A DNA stretch of 64,000 nt. Source: an uncultured Oscillospiraceae bacterium. Lineage in GTDB: Bacteria > Bacillota > Clostridia > Oscillospirales > Oscillospiraceae. Below, one piece after another: positions 8,835 to 16,500 of this stretch (positions are counted from its first letter, which is position 1; every line of letters starts with the position of its first letter). The DNA lies in assembly GCA_948616425.1 (NCBI GenBank), contig CAPGBJ010000020.1, positions 1-64,000 on the forward strand. Direction: 5' to 3'. Below the pieces are notes generated by a model. That model was not told the origin of the DNA, did not search any database, and was given only the letters and a program-made list of their open reading frames with translations. The position numbers and the translations under genes were made by a program.

Positions 8835-8930
8835 GTCTCTGGCGGCGATAGCAGTTAGAGTGGATTGAAAAAATGAAAAAAAAAGTTTTTCCCATAGAAG
8901 CAAGGCGGCGATAGATTTTCTATCGCCGCC
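8835..8930 (+). ncRNA. CreR-type crRNA-like regulatory RNA: degenerate repeat - spacer - hairpin
   Basis: Pseudo-repeat 1 (8835-8871) folds into a 7-bp stem (8837-8843 with 8854-8860, two G-U pairs). It ends TGGATTGAAAA, which matches 10 of the 11 nt of the array repeat's Cas5c handle directly after a stem. A 32-nt spacer (8872-8903) follows, close to the 33-36 nt of the array. Then comes an 11-bp hairpin (8904-8914 with 8920-8930, loop ATTTT) in place of a second repeat. The motif GGCGGCGATAG occurs in both halves. The spacer seed matches the cas promoter next to TTC. Small RNAs of this design (CreR; CreA in CreTA modules) are known to guide Cascade to cas or toxin promoters. No toxin gene is visible here, so cas autorepression is the better reading. 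Confidence 0.82.
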
Positions 8931-9068
8931 GCTTCACGTAAGGCTGAATTTAGTTGATACAACCTCCGCTGATCGACAACGCCCCCCAAGGTAACCTGGC
9001 CGCAGGTTTGGTCTACACTCCTGCCGAGCAGCCCCGCACCTTGGCCAATCTCCTGCTGGCCGCCCTTT

Positions 9069-10097
9069 TTATAGGTTTTGAATACTGGCGATCAGCGCGG
9101 CCACGTCTGCGTCACTGGTGGACCAAGAGGTGCAGAACCGGACGGCGGTGTGGCGCTCATCCACCTTAGCCCAGACTTCGAAGGAGTATTCCCGCCCCAG
9201 TGCTTCCATCGCCTCATTGGGCAGGATGGGGAACTGCTGATTGGTGGTGGAGTCCATAAAGAGGGGCCAGCCCTTCTCTTCAAAGGCCCGGCGCAGCCGC
9301 AGGGCCTGGGCCACCTCCTGTCTGCCGATCTCTAAGAACAGGCCGTCGGTCAAAAAGGCCTCAAACTGTACCCCCAGCAGCCGGCCCTTGGCCAGCATCC
9401 CGCCACGCTGCTTGATGAGGTAGCGGAAGTCGTGGTCTAAATTGGGGTTGGCGATGACCACCGCCTCGCCGAAGAGCAGCCCCGCCTTTGTGCCCCCCAG
9501 ATAGAACACGTCGCACAGCCGGGCCAGGTCGGGCAGGGTCACGTCGGACGCCGCCAGACCGCAGGCCAGACGGGCCCCATCTACAAACAGGGGCAGCCGC
9601 CACCGGCGGCAGGTCTCGTTAATGGCCTCCAACTCGGCCAAAGTGTAAACTGTACCTAGCTCGGTGGGCTGGGACAGATAGACCATTCCCGGCTGAACCA
9701 TGTGCTCCCAGGCCACGTCGGTGTGGTGGGCCTGGCAGTAGTCGTGAATCTGCTGGGCAGTGATCTTTCCTTCCGTGGAGGGCAGGCCCAGCACCTTGTG
9801 TCCGGTGGCCTCGATGGCTCCGGTCTCATGGACATTGATATGTCCTGTCTCAGCGCACAGCACCCCCTGGTGGGGCCGCAGAATGGCGGCGATAGTGGTG
9901 GTGTTGGCCTGGGTGCCCCCCACCAGGAAGTGGACCCCTGCGTCCGGCGCGCGGCACAGTTCCCGGAGCATAGCTCTGGCCTGTTCGCAGTGCTCGTCCA
10001 CCCCGTAGCCGGGACAGGCCTCCCCGTTGGTGTTGACCAGGGCCTCTAGAATCTTGGGGTGGGCGCCGGTGGTGTAATCGCATTCAAATCGGATCAT
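9069..10097 (-). CDS. ltaE: Low-specificity L-threonine aldolase
   Basis: The 342-residue PLP enzyme of the beta-eliminating lyase / threonine aldolase family splits L-threonine or L-allo-threonine to glycine and acetaldehyde. Visible motifs are HFLVGGTQANTT near the N-terminus, FVDGARLACGLA with the PLP-contacting Asp, and DVFYLGGTKAGLLFGEAVV with the Schiff-base Lys. AGGAG precedes the ATG. It appears monocistronic, flanked by the cas regulatory region and a palindromic repeat. Confidence 0.93.
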   Translation of the reverse strand: MIRFECDYTTGAHPKILEALVNTNGEACPGYGVDEHCEQARAMLRELCRAPDAGVHFLVGGTQANTTTIAAILRPHQGVLCAETGHINVHETGAIEATGHKVLGLPSTEGKITAQQIHDYCQAHHTDVAWEHMVQPGMVYLSQPTELGTVYTLAELEAINETCRRWRLPLFVDGARLACGLAASDVTLPDLARLCDVFYLGGTKAGLLFGEAVVIANPNLDHDFRYLIKQRGGMLAKGRLLGVQFEAFLTDGLFLEIGRQEVAQALRLRRAFEEKGWPLFMDSTTNQQFPILPNEAMEALGREYSFEVWAKVDERHTAVRFCTSWSTSDADVAALIASIQNL

Positions 10098-10135
10098 GAT
10101 GGAACTCCTATCATTTTATCAGAATGGGTCCGTGT

Positions 10136-10214
10136 GTAGGGCAAGGGCTCTGCCCTTGCCTCCTTACAGAGGCGGAAACCTGTCACAGGCAAGGGCAGAG
10201 CCCTTGCCCTACAT
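10136..10214. repeat. Nested palindromic intergenic repeat, copy 1
   Basis: Two 27-nt arms (from TGTAGGGCAAGGGCTCTG, and its complement ending GCCCTTGCCCTACA) form a perfect outer inverted repeat. Each arm is itself a hairpin (GCAAGGGC-TCT-GCCCTTGC). The centre contains CTTACAGAGGCGG and CCTGTCA. It sits between the 3' end of pheT and the 5' side of ltaE. Copies 2 and 3 lie at 12995-13073 and 17544-17622. Confidence 0.9.
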
Positions 10215-10233
10215 GACGTTGCAGGCCCTGTTA

Positions 10234-12951
10234 TTACCGCAATTTCGCCCCGCAGTCCTTCTCCAGTGCCTCCAGGATGGCTTTCACGTCCTCGTCGGCC
10301 TCCTCAGAGGTGAGGGAGCGGTCGTCCGCCCGGAGGACCAGGTTAAAGGCGACGGACTTCTTGCCCTCGTCGATCCCCTTGCCCCGGTAGATATCGAAGA
10401 GGGCGGCCTCCTTGAGAAGGCCCTTGGCCCCCTTGCGGATGGCCTTTTCCAGCGCGCCCACGGTGACGGCCTCGTCACACACCACGGCGATGTCCCGGGT
10501 GACCGAGGGGAACCTGGGCAGGGGGACGTACTCCGCCCCGGCGCCCTGGGCCTTCATCAGGTGGTCGAAATCCAGCTCGGCGCAGTACAGCTCTCCGTCC
10601 ACGCCAAAGTTCTTGGCCACGTTGGGGTGAATCTGACCCAGCACGCCCACGCAGTTGGAGTCCGCCCACACAGAGGCCAACCGGCCGGGGTGGTAGGCGG
10701 CGCAGGGGAGGTATTCTCCGTCCGGCCCCTCAAAGTGGATGTCCTCGGCCCGGATATCCTTCAAAATGGCCTCTACGGCCCCTTTCAGGTCGTAGAAGTC
10801 AAAGCCCTCGCCGTAGGCCCCCAGGGTGAGCATCTTGCTCTCCACCGCCAGTCCGTCCTCCCCGCCAGGGAGATAGATCCGGCCCAGCTCGTAGAGGCGG
10901 ACATCCTTGTTTCGATAGTTGTAGTTCCGGGCCAGAATGTCCAGCATGGAGGGCAGGGTGGTGGTGCGCATGATGGAGGTGTCCTCCCCCAGGGGGTTCA
11001 GGATTTTGAAGGACTTGCGGCCAGGATGGCCGGCCTCCCAGCCGATCTTGTCGTACCAGGTGGGGGAGATGAAGGAGTAGGTAATAATCTCGTCATAGCC
11101 GCAGGACCGGCACACAGCCCCCAGTTTCTGCTCCAGCCGCTGCTCCTGGGAGTAGCCCCCCAGGGTGGTCTGACCCCGCATGAGGGTGGTGGGGATGTTG
11201 TTGTAGCCGTAGAACCGGGCCACCTCCTCGGCCAGGTCGGCCATCTCCTTCACGTCCCCCCGCCAGGAGGGCACCTCCACCACACCACGCTCCTTCGTGG
11301 TGGTAAAGCCCACCTTCTGGAGGATGGTGTACATCACGTTCTCTGACACGTCGGTGCCCAGCAGGGCGTTGATCTTGTCGGGCTCCACCTTCAGCCGGGT
11401 GGGCTGGGGGACATAGTTGAGAATGTCAATCACCCCGTCCACCACCTGGCCGGCCCCCAGCAGCTCCACCAGCTCGCAGGCCCGGTTGACGGCGGGGAGG
11501 GTGTTCATGGGGTCCAACCCCTTCTCAAACTTGGCGCTGGCCTCGGTGCGCATACCCAGGGCCAGGGCTCCCTTGCGGATGCAGGTGCCGTCGAAGCAGG
11601 CGGACTCAAAGACCACGTCGGCGGTGTCGGCCACAATCTCGGAGTTCAGTCCGCCCATGATGCCCGCCAGACCCACCGCCCGACCCTCGTCGGCGATGAC
11701 CAGGTGATTGGCGGTGAGGGTGTGTTCCTTGCCGTCCAGGGTGGTGAGCTGCTCCCCCTCCGCCGCCCGGCGGACGATGATCTTGCCGCCGTTGACGTAG
11801 CGGTAGTCGAAGGCGTGCATGGGCTGACCGTACTCCAGCATGACATAGTTGGTGATGTCCACGATGTTGTTGATGGGCCGGACCCCCATGGCCCGCAGCC
11901 GCTCCCGCATCCACTTGGGGGAGGGGCCGATCTTCACATTCCGCACCATCCGGGCGGTGTACCGGGGGCACAGTTCGGGGTCAGGGGTCTCCACATCCAG
12001 CAGTTCGGGCAGGACGCCCTCTCCGCCCCCCTTGACCTCCGGAGTGTGGAAACGGCAGGGTTTGTCGAAGGTGGCCGCCGCCTCCCGGGCCAGACCGATG
12101 ACGCTGAGGCAGTCGGGCCGGTTGGGGGTGATCTCGAACTCCACTACGTGGTCGTCCAGGCCGGTGACGGTCCGAATGTCGTCCCCCGGCTTGCAGTCCT
12201 CCTGGAGGACAAAAATGCCGTCAGGGATGCAGTTGGGGAACTCCCGCTGCTCGGCGTGGAGGTCGGCCAGGGTGCAGATGGTCCGGGTCTTGGTGTTGAA
12301 GGCCACCAGGTCCATGGAGTGGATGTTCTGGCACTCGGTCTCCACCGTGGTGCCCACAGGGGAGCCGTCCTCCGCCCAGACCAGGGCCACCGACCAGCGG
12401 CCGTCCCCCAGGGACTTCACCTCACCCGCCCCGGCGGCCACCACAGAGCCGAAAATCTTGTGGCCCAGCTCGATCTCCTCCGGGATGGAGGGTTTGTCCG
12501 GGTCGATGGGGTGGTAGTCGCCCAGCAGGGCGGCGGCGGTGATGACCCCGTAGGGGAAGTCCCGCTCGTCCAGCCCCAGCTCCTTCAGGGAGCACAGCAT
12601 ACCGTTGGACAGCACCCCTCTCAGCTTGCCCTTTTCGATCTTCTTGCCCCCGGGCAGGGTGGACTTGTGGAGGGCCACCGGCACCAGGTCGCCCACGTGG
12701 ATGTTCCACGCCCCGGTGACGATCTGCACAGGCTCGCTCTGGCCCACGTCCAGCTGGCACACCCACATGTGGTCGGAATTTTCGTGGCGCTCCATGGACA
12801 GAATGCGGCCCACCACCACATTGGAAATTTCCTCCCCCATGTCGTGGGTCAGCTCCACCTTGGAGCCGGAGAGGGTCATAGCTTCGGCGAACTCCCGGTC
12901 GCCGGCGTTTATCTCGACAAATTCGTTGAGCCATTTTCTGGATAGATTCAT
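10234..12951 (-). CDS. pheT: Phenylalanine-tRNA ligase beta subunit
   Basis: About 905 residues from the ATG at 12951, which has GAGGAG 8 nt upstream; a TTG at 12957 is an alternative. It shows the EMAP-like tRNA-binding domain (about 45-125, with SNGMLCSLKELGLDE), VVEFEITPNRPDCLSVIG, the B3/B4 editing and B5 regions, and a C-terminal anticodon-binding fold (RFPSVTRDIAVV). It pairs with PheS to charge tRNA-Phe. It is about 100 residues longer than usual because of extra sequence at about 136-245. It is the last gene of the T-box operon. Confidence 0.97.
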   Translation of the reverse strand: MNLSRKWLNEFVEINAGDREFAEAMTLSGSKVELTHDMGEEISNVVVGRILSMERHENSDHMWVCQLDVGQSEPVQIVTGAWNIHVGDLVPVALHKSTLPGGKKIEKGKLRGVLSNGMLCSLKELGLDERDFPYGVITAAALLGDYHPIDPDKPSIPEEIELGHKIFGSVVAAGAGEVKSLGDGRWSVALVWAEDGSPVGTTVETECQNIHSMDLVAFNTKTRTICTLADLHAEQREFPNCIPDGIFVLQEDCKPGDDIRTVTGLDDHVVEFEITPNRPDCLSVIGLAREAAATFDKPCRFHTPEVKGGGEGVLPELLDVETPDPELCPRYTARMVRNVKIGPSPKWMRERLRAMGVRPINNIVDITNYVMLEYGQPMHAFDYRYVNGGKIIVRRAAEGEQLTTLDGKEHTLTANHLVIADEGRAVGLAGIMGGLNSEIVADTADVVFESACFDGTCIRKGALALGMRTEASAKFEKGLDPMNTLPAVNRACELVELLGAGQVVDGVIDILNYVPQPTRLKVEPDKINALLGTDVSENVMYTILQKVGFTTTKERGVVEVPSWRGDVKEMADLAEEVARFYGYNNIPTTLMRGQTTLGGYSQEQRLEQKLGAVCRSCGYDEIITYSFISPTWYDKIGWEAGHPGRKSFKILNPLGEDTSIMRTTTLPSMLDILARNYNYRNKDVRLYELGRIYLPGGEDGLAVESKMLTLGAYGEGFDFYDLKGAVEAILKDIRAEDIHFEGPDGEYLPCAAYHPGRLASVWADSNCVGVLGQIHPNVAKNFGVDGELYCAELDFDHLMKAQGAGAEYVPLPRFPSVTRDIAVVCDEAVTVGALEKAIRKGAKGLLKEAALFDIYRGKGIDEGKKSVAFNLVLRADDRSLTSEEADEDVKAILEALEKDCGAKLR

Positions 12952-12994
12952 ATTCAAAACTCCTCTTGTTGTGGTTGGACAGATGGGTTCGTGT

Positions 12995-13073
12995 GTAGGG
13001 CAAGGGCTCTGCCCTTGCTTCCTAACAGAGGCGAAAACCTGTCTTAGGCAAGGGCAGAGCCCTTGCCCTACAT
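12995..13073. repeat. Nested palindromic intergenic repeat, copy 2
   Basis: Same architecture and orientation as copy 1: arms TAGGGCAAGGGCTCTGCC and complement, with a centre containing CTAACAGAGGCG and CCTGTCTTAGG. It occupies nearly the whole gap between pheS and pheT, so it would be transcribed inside the operon and form a strong RNA structure there. Confidence 0.9.
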
Positions 13074-13092
13074 GATGAAATGCGGTGTTTCC

Positions 13093-14118
13093 TCAGAACT
13101 GCTCCAAAAACCGCACGTCGTTCTCGAAGATGAGCCGCAGGTCGGCGATTTTGAACCGCCGCATGGCGGTGCGCTCCAGGCCCATGCCGAAGGCCCAGCC
13201 CGACCACTCCTCCGGGTCGATGCCGGCCATGCGCAGCACGTTGGGGTGGATCATCCCGGCCCCCAGCAGCTCAATCCAGCCCTCGCCCTTACAGGTGGGG
13301 CAGCCCGTGCCGCCGCACTTGTGGCACTGCACGTCCATCTCGCAGGAGGGCTCGGTGAAGGGGAAGTGGTGGGGGCGGAACCGGGTCACCGTACCCTTTC
13401 CGAAAAGCTGCTCCGCCAACAGGTTGAGCGTGCCCTTCAAGTCGGCCATGGTGACGTGCTTGTCGATGACCATGCCCTCCACCTGGTGGAACATGGGGGA
13501 GTGGGTGGCGTCCACCTCGTCCTTGCGGTAGACCCGGCCGGGGGCAATGATGCGGATGGGCAGCTGTCTGGTGTCCATGGCCCGCACCTGCATGGGGGAG
13601 GTCTGGCTCCGGAGCATCACCCGGCTGTCCTCGTCGAAGTAGAAGGTGTCGCTCCAGTCCCGGGAGGGGTGGCCCTCCTCGGCGTTGAGCCGGTCGAAGT
13701 TCAGCTCGGCCAGCTCCACCTCGGGGCCGTCCAGCACGGTGAAGCCCATGCCCACAAAGATGTCCTTGATCTCGTCCAGGGCGATATACATGGGGTGCTT
13801 GTGGCCCTGCTTCACCGCCTTGCCTGGGACGGTGACGTCAATGGCCTCGGCCTTCAGCCGGGCCTCCAGGGCGGCGGCGGCCAGCTTCTGGGCGGTGAGC
13901 TCAATGGTCTCCTCCAGAACGGACCGGACCTCGTTGGCCAGGGCCCCCATGGCGGGCCGCTCCTCGGCGGACAGCTTGCCCATCTGCTTGAGGACGGCGG
14001 TGAGCTCGCCCTTCTTGCCCAGGTACTTCACCCGCAGCTCGTCCAGGGCGGCGGGGTCCCCCGCGCTGGTAATGGCTTCCAACGCCTCGCGTTCGATCTT
14101 CGCTAACTGTTCTTTCAT
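13093..14118 (-). CDS. pheS: Phenylalanine-tRNA ligase alpha subunit
   Basis: The 341-residue class II synthetase subunit has an N-terminal coiled-coil arm (MKEQLAKIEREALEAI) and the catalytic core with motif 2 (RTHSP-like DATHSPMFHQVEGMVID), FRPHHFPFTEPS and the C-terminal GWAFGMGLERTAMRRFKI of motif 3. It forms the alpha2-beta2 enzyme with PheT. GGAG precedes the ATG. It lies 35 bp downstream of the deacetylase gene and upstream of pheT. Confidence 0.98.
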   Translation of the reverse strand: MKEQLAKIEREALEAITSAGDPAALDELRVKYLGKKGELTAVLKQMGKLSAEERPAMGALANEVRSVLEETIELTAQKLAAAALEARLKAEAIDVTVPGKAVKQGHKHPMYIALDEIKDIFVGMGFTVLDGPEVELAELNFDRLNAEEGHPSRDWSDTFYFDEDSRVMLRSQTSPMQVRAMDTRQLPIRIIAPGRVYRKDEVDATHSPMFHQVEGMVIDKHVTMADLKGTLNLLAEQLFGKGTVTRFRPHHFPFTEPSCEMDVQCHKCGGTGCPTCKGEGWIELLGAGMIHPNVLRMAGIDPEEWSGWAFGMGLERTAMRRFKIADLRLIFENDVRFLEQF

Positions 14119-14153
14119 CGGTAAAACTCCTTATTTTGGATTGGTATGTGTGT

Positions 14154-15104
14154 CTATTCCGGCAGGATATGACTTACCGGCACGCCCATGGATACGTTGC
14201 ACCGCTTCAGGTCATACAGCCCGCCGGAGATATCGGCCCTGCCGTGGCGGGTGGTGACGGTGACGGCGAAATGTTCCCGGAGGAAATCGGAGGCCCAGTG
14301 TTCGGTCAGGCCATTGGGGTAGGCGAAAAACTGCGGGGCGGCACCCACATTCTCTTCAATGAGGTCGATACTGGTCTGAAGGTCGGGAAAAACTCGGGCT
14401 TCATAGTGGGCACGGTCCTCGCCTTTGAGGCGCTTAATGCCATGCTGGCTGTCATCGTGGGATGCGTAGGTGTGGGAACCGATCTCCACCAGTCCGGACT
14501 GGGCCATCTCATGGCACATGTTCCAGGTGAGAAAAAAGGGGTCCTCCGTCTGGATATATTCGCCGATGACCGAGATGACCGCTTTGGCTTGATACTCCTG
14601 GAGGAGGGGGTAAGCCAGCTCATAGTTGCTGCGGTAGCCGTCGTCAAAGGTGAGCATAACGGCCCGCTCGGGCAGCGCCTCCCCGGCGGCCAGCTGGCTG
14701 GGCAGGACGGTGGTGTAGCCGTGATTGGCCAACCACTCCAGGTCCTCCCGAAAGCGGGTGTCGGTGAGCATCCAGTTGTTGTACAGCTCCCCCTCTCGGA
14801 TAAAGTGGTGATACATCAGAATATACAGCTTGGTATTCCGGGGGGCATCGGGAGCCGGTTCCGGGACGGGCTCTGGTTCCGGGACAGGCTCTGGAACTGG
14901 AGCGGGGTCCGGATTGGGCGGGTCGGGGGGCGCCGGCTGGGGTTGCGGGTTGGGCTCTGTGACAGGGTCCGACCTAGTCTGAGACTGTTCTACAGAGGAC
15001 GAGGAGGAGTGGCCGGGGGGCGGTGCGGTCCGCTGGCAGGCAGAACACAGGCCGAGACACAGCGCGGCGGCTAGAATCAGCACTGGGATAGATGTTTTTT
15101 TCAC
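14154..15104 (-). CDS. Polysaccharide deacetylase lipoprotein
   Basis: The 316-residue protein starts at a GTG preceded by GGAGG. It has a lipoprotein signal (LAAALCLGLCSAC), then a Pro/Glu-rich spacer (about 45-90, repeated PVPEPVPEPEP units), then a NodB-like carbohydrate esterase domain: YILMYHHFI, VMLTFDDGYRSNY with the metal-binding Asp pair, and EIGSHTYASHD with the His motif. It is probably anchored outside the membrane and removes acetyl groups from peptidoglycan or another glycan; the substrate is not known. It sits between a Phe T-box and pheS in the same orientation, so its mRNA may respond to tRNA-Phe charging. Confidence 0.88.
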   Translation of the reverse strand: MKKTSIPVLILAAALCLGLCSACQRTAPPPGHSSSSSVEQSQTRSDPVTEPNPQPQPAPPDPPNPDPAPVPEPVPEPEPVPEPAPDAPRNTKLYILMYHHFIREGELYNNWMLTDTRFREDLEWLANHGYTTVLPSQLAAGEALPERAVMLTFDDGYRSNYELAYPLLQEYQAKAVISVIGEYIQTEDPFFLTWNMCHEMAQSGLVEIGSHTYASHDDSQHGIKRLKGEDRAHYEARVFPDLQTSIDLIEENVGAAPQFFAYPNGLTEHWASDFLREHFAVTVTTRHGRADISGGLYDLKRCNVSMGVPVSHILPE

Positions 15105-15154
15105 AGCAGCTCCCTCCGTTTGAATCCTTCCGTCCCCATGGGGAGAAAAACAAG

Positions 15155-15240
15155 TCCCAATTCGTTTTCGTGTTCCCGCCCCCTGCGGGGGCGGGAATCA
15201 CAAGGCTATTTTCTCCCGGAGGAACATAGAGGCGAATTGG
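15155..15240. repeat. Nested inverted repeat between T-box and deacetylase gene
   Basis: Outer arms CCCAATTCG (15155-15163) and CGAATTGGG (15232-15240) enclose a strong inner hairpin (TTCCCGCCCCC and GGGGGCGGGAA, 15173-15197). It follows the T-box terminator on the minus strand and would be part of any readthrough transcript. A related AGAAAAACAA sequence flanks both ends. Its role is unknown. Confidence 0.6.
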
Positions 15241-15482
15241 GAGAAAAACAAAAGACCCTCCGTCCCAAAGACAGGGACGAAAGGCAAACCTTCCGCGGTA
15301 CCACCCGTATTCGTACAAACTGTACGCGCTCTATCCCCGATAACGGCGGGGAAGCCGTCCCCCTCTCGGGGGCCGCTCCCGGGCGAACCAAGCGGACCTT
15401 CCTCTGGGGTGGCTTTCAGCCGATGACCACCCCTCTCTGATGAGTGTTTTTCGCTATTTTCCCGTTCCACGCATTTGAACTA
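15241..15482 (-). promoter_or_regulatory. T-box leader, Phe-specific (UUC specifier)
   Basis: On the minus strand the leader has a stem I with AGAGAGGGG near its top, and on its 3' side TTC at 15387-15385 just before the closing GCCCGGGAG. UUC is a Phe codon and is followed by a purine, as usual. The T-box bulge GGGTGGTACCGCGG lies at about 15306-15293; its UGGU fits the A discriminator of tRNA-Phe. A terminator (11-bp stem, 15284-15256) with a U-rich tail (15255-15243) follows. Uncharged tRNA-Phe should favour readthrough into the deacetylase-pheS-pheT genes. Confidence 0.9.
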
Positions 15483-15488
15483 CCCATG

Positions 15489-15517
15489 TTTATACCACAA
15501 ATATTCTTGTAATGCAA
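15489..15517 (-). promoter_or_regulatory. Promoter of the T-box operon
   Basis: TTGCAT (15517-15512), 17 bp, TATAAA (15494-15489) on the minus strand, immediately upstream of the T-box stem I; transcription would start near 15482. Confidence 0.7.
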
Positions 15518-15617
15518 GAGAAAAGTGTTTATAATAATAAAAAGTCGGGGTGGAGGGAAAATGAAGGGTCCGGGCTGGGAAAAAACAATAACCTATTAAA
15601 AAACTAGGAAAATATGG

Positions 15618-15646
15618 TGGACAAATACTGTGGGCTATGTTACAAT
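15618..15646 (+). promoter_or_regulatory. Promoter of the smsCB (suf) operon
   Basis: TGGACA (15618-15623), 17 bp, TACAAT (15641-15646). Upstream, 15520-15617 is A+T-rich, and no further motif was recognised between the two divergent promoters. Confidence 0.6.
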
Positions 15647-15680
15647 AGGCCGAACATTCAGATAAAGGGGAGGGTTTCCC

Positions 15681-16409
15681 ATGCTGGAGCTACAGCATAT
15701 CAGCTACAATGTGGAGCAGGACGGCGACAACAAAGGCATTCTGCACGACATCAATTTGACCATCAACGAGCGGTTTGTGGCCATTACCGGTCCGAACGGA
15801 GGCGGGAAGTCCACGCTAGCTAAAATCATTGCCGGCATTCTTACCCCCACTCAGGGGCGGATTTTCTTGGAAGGGGAGGACATAACTGACCTGTCCATCA
15901 CCGAACGGGCGCGGAGGGGAGTCAGCTTTGCGTTTCAGCAGCCGGTGCGCTTCAAGGGGCTGACGGTAAAGGATCTGATTACCCTGGCCAGCGGCAAGGA
16001 CATCGGCGTGCCCGAGGCCTGCAATTACCTGTCGGAGGTAGGCTTGTGCGCCAAAGACTATATCGACCGGGAGGTAGACGCCTCGCTGTCCGGCGGGGAG
16101 CTCAAGCGCATTGAGATCGCCACCATCATGGCGCGTTCCACTGCGCTGTCCGTCTTCGACGAGCCAGAGGCGGGCATCGACCTGTGGTCTTTCACAAATC
16201 TGATCCAGGTTTTTGAACATCTTCACGAGAAAATCAATGGCTCTATCCTCATCATCTCTCATCAGGAGCGGATCTTAAACATCGCGGATCGGATCATTGT
16301 CCTGGCGGACGGCAAGGTGGTGAATGACGGTCCCCGAGAGGATGTACTGCCCACCCTGCTGGGCGGCTCTCCCGGGGTGTGTTCCGCGCTGACGGAGAAG
16401 GTGCGGTAA
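15681..16409 (+). CDS. sufC: SufC-type ATPase of a minimal SUF (SmsCB) Fe-S assembly system
   Basis: The 242-residue ABC ATPase has Walker A GPNGGGKST, the Q-loop segment VSFAFQQPVRFKGLTV, signature LSGGELKR and Walker B LSVFDEPEAGIDLW, where the acidic SufC-type sequence replaces the usual transporter form. With SufB-like partners SufC powers assembly of Fe-S clusters in the cytoplasm. It is followed 91 bp later by a short SufB/SufD-like gene and by no sufS, sufU or sufD. The ribosome site is GGGGAGGG. Confidence 0.93.
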   Translation: MLELQHISYNVEQDGDNKGILHDINLTINERFVAITGPNGGGKSTLAKIIAGILTPTQGRIFLEGEDITDLSITERARRGVSFAFQQPVRFKGLTVKDLITLASGKDIGVPEACNYLSEVGLCAKDYIDREVDASLSGGELKRIEIATIMARSTALSVFDEPEAGIDLWSFTNLIQVFEHLHEKINGSILIISHQERILNIADRIIVLADGKVVNDGPREDVLPTLLGGSPGVCSALTEKVR

Positions 16410-16500
16410 AAAGATCGAAAAACGGTGCGTCGGGGCGCCCTACGCGCGTTGCGTAGGGGCCGGCGACCTCGGCAGCCCGTAAGCATAAAGGAGAATTTCT

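Noticed and set aside
8931..9068. Possible CreT toxin gene beside the crRNA-like RNA
   Set aside because: No small ORF with a ribosome site was found, and the spacer seed matches the cas promoter rather than a second promoter.
10096..12945. Two long + strand frames inside pheT
   Set aside because: They are antisense shadows of the highly conserved pheT coding sequence, without ribosome sites or domains.
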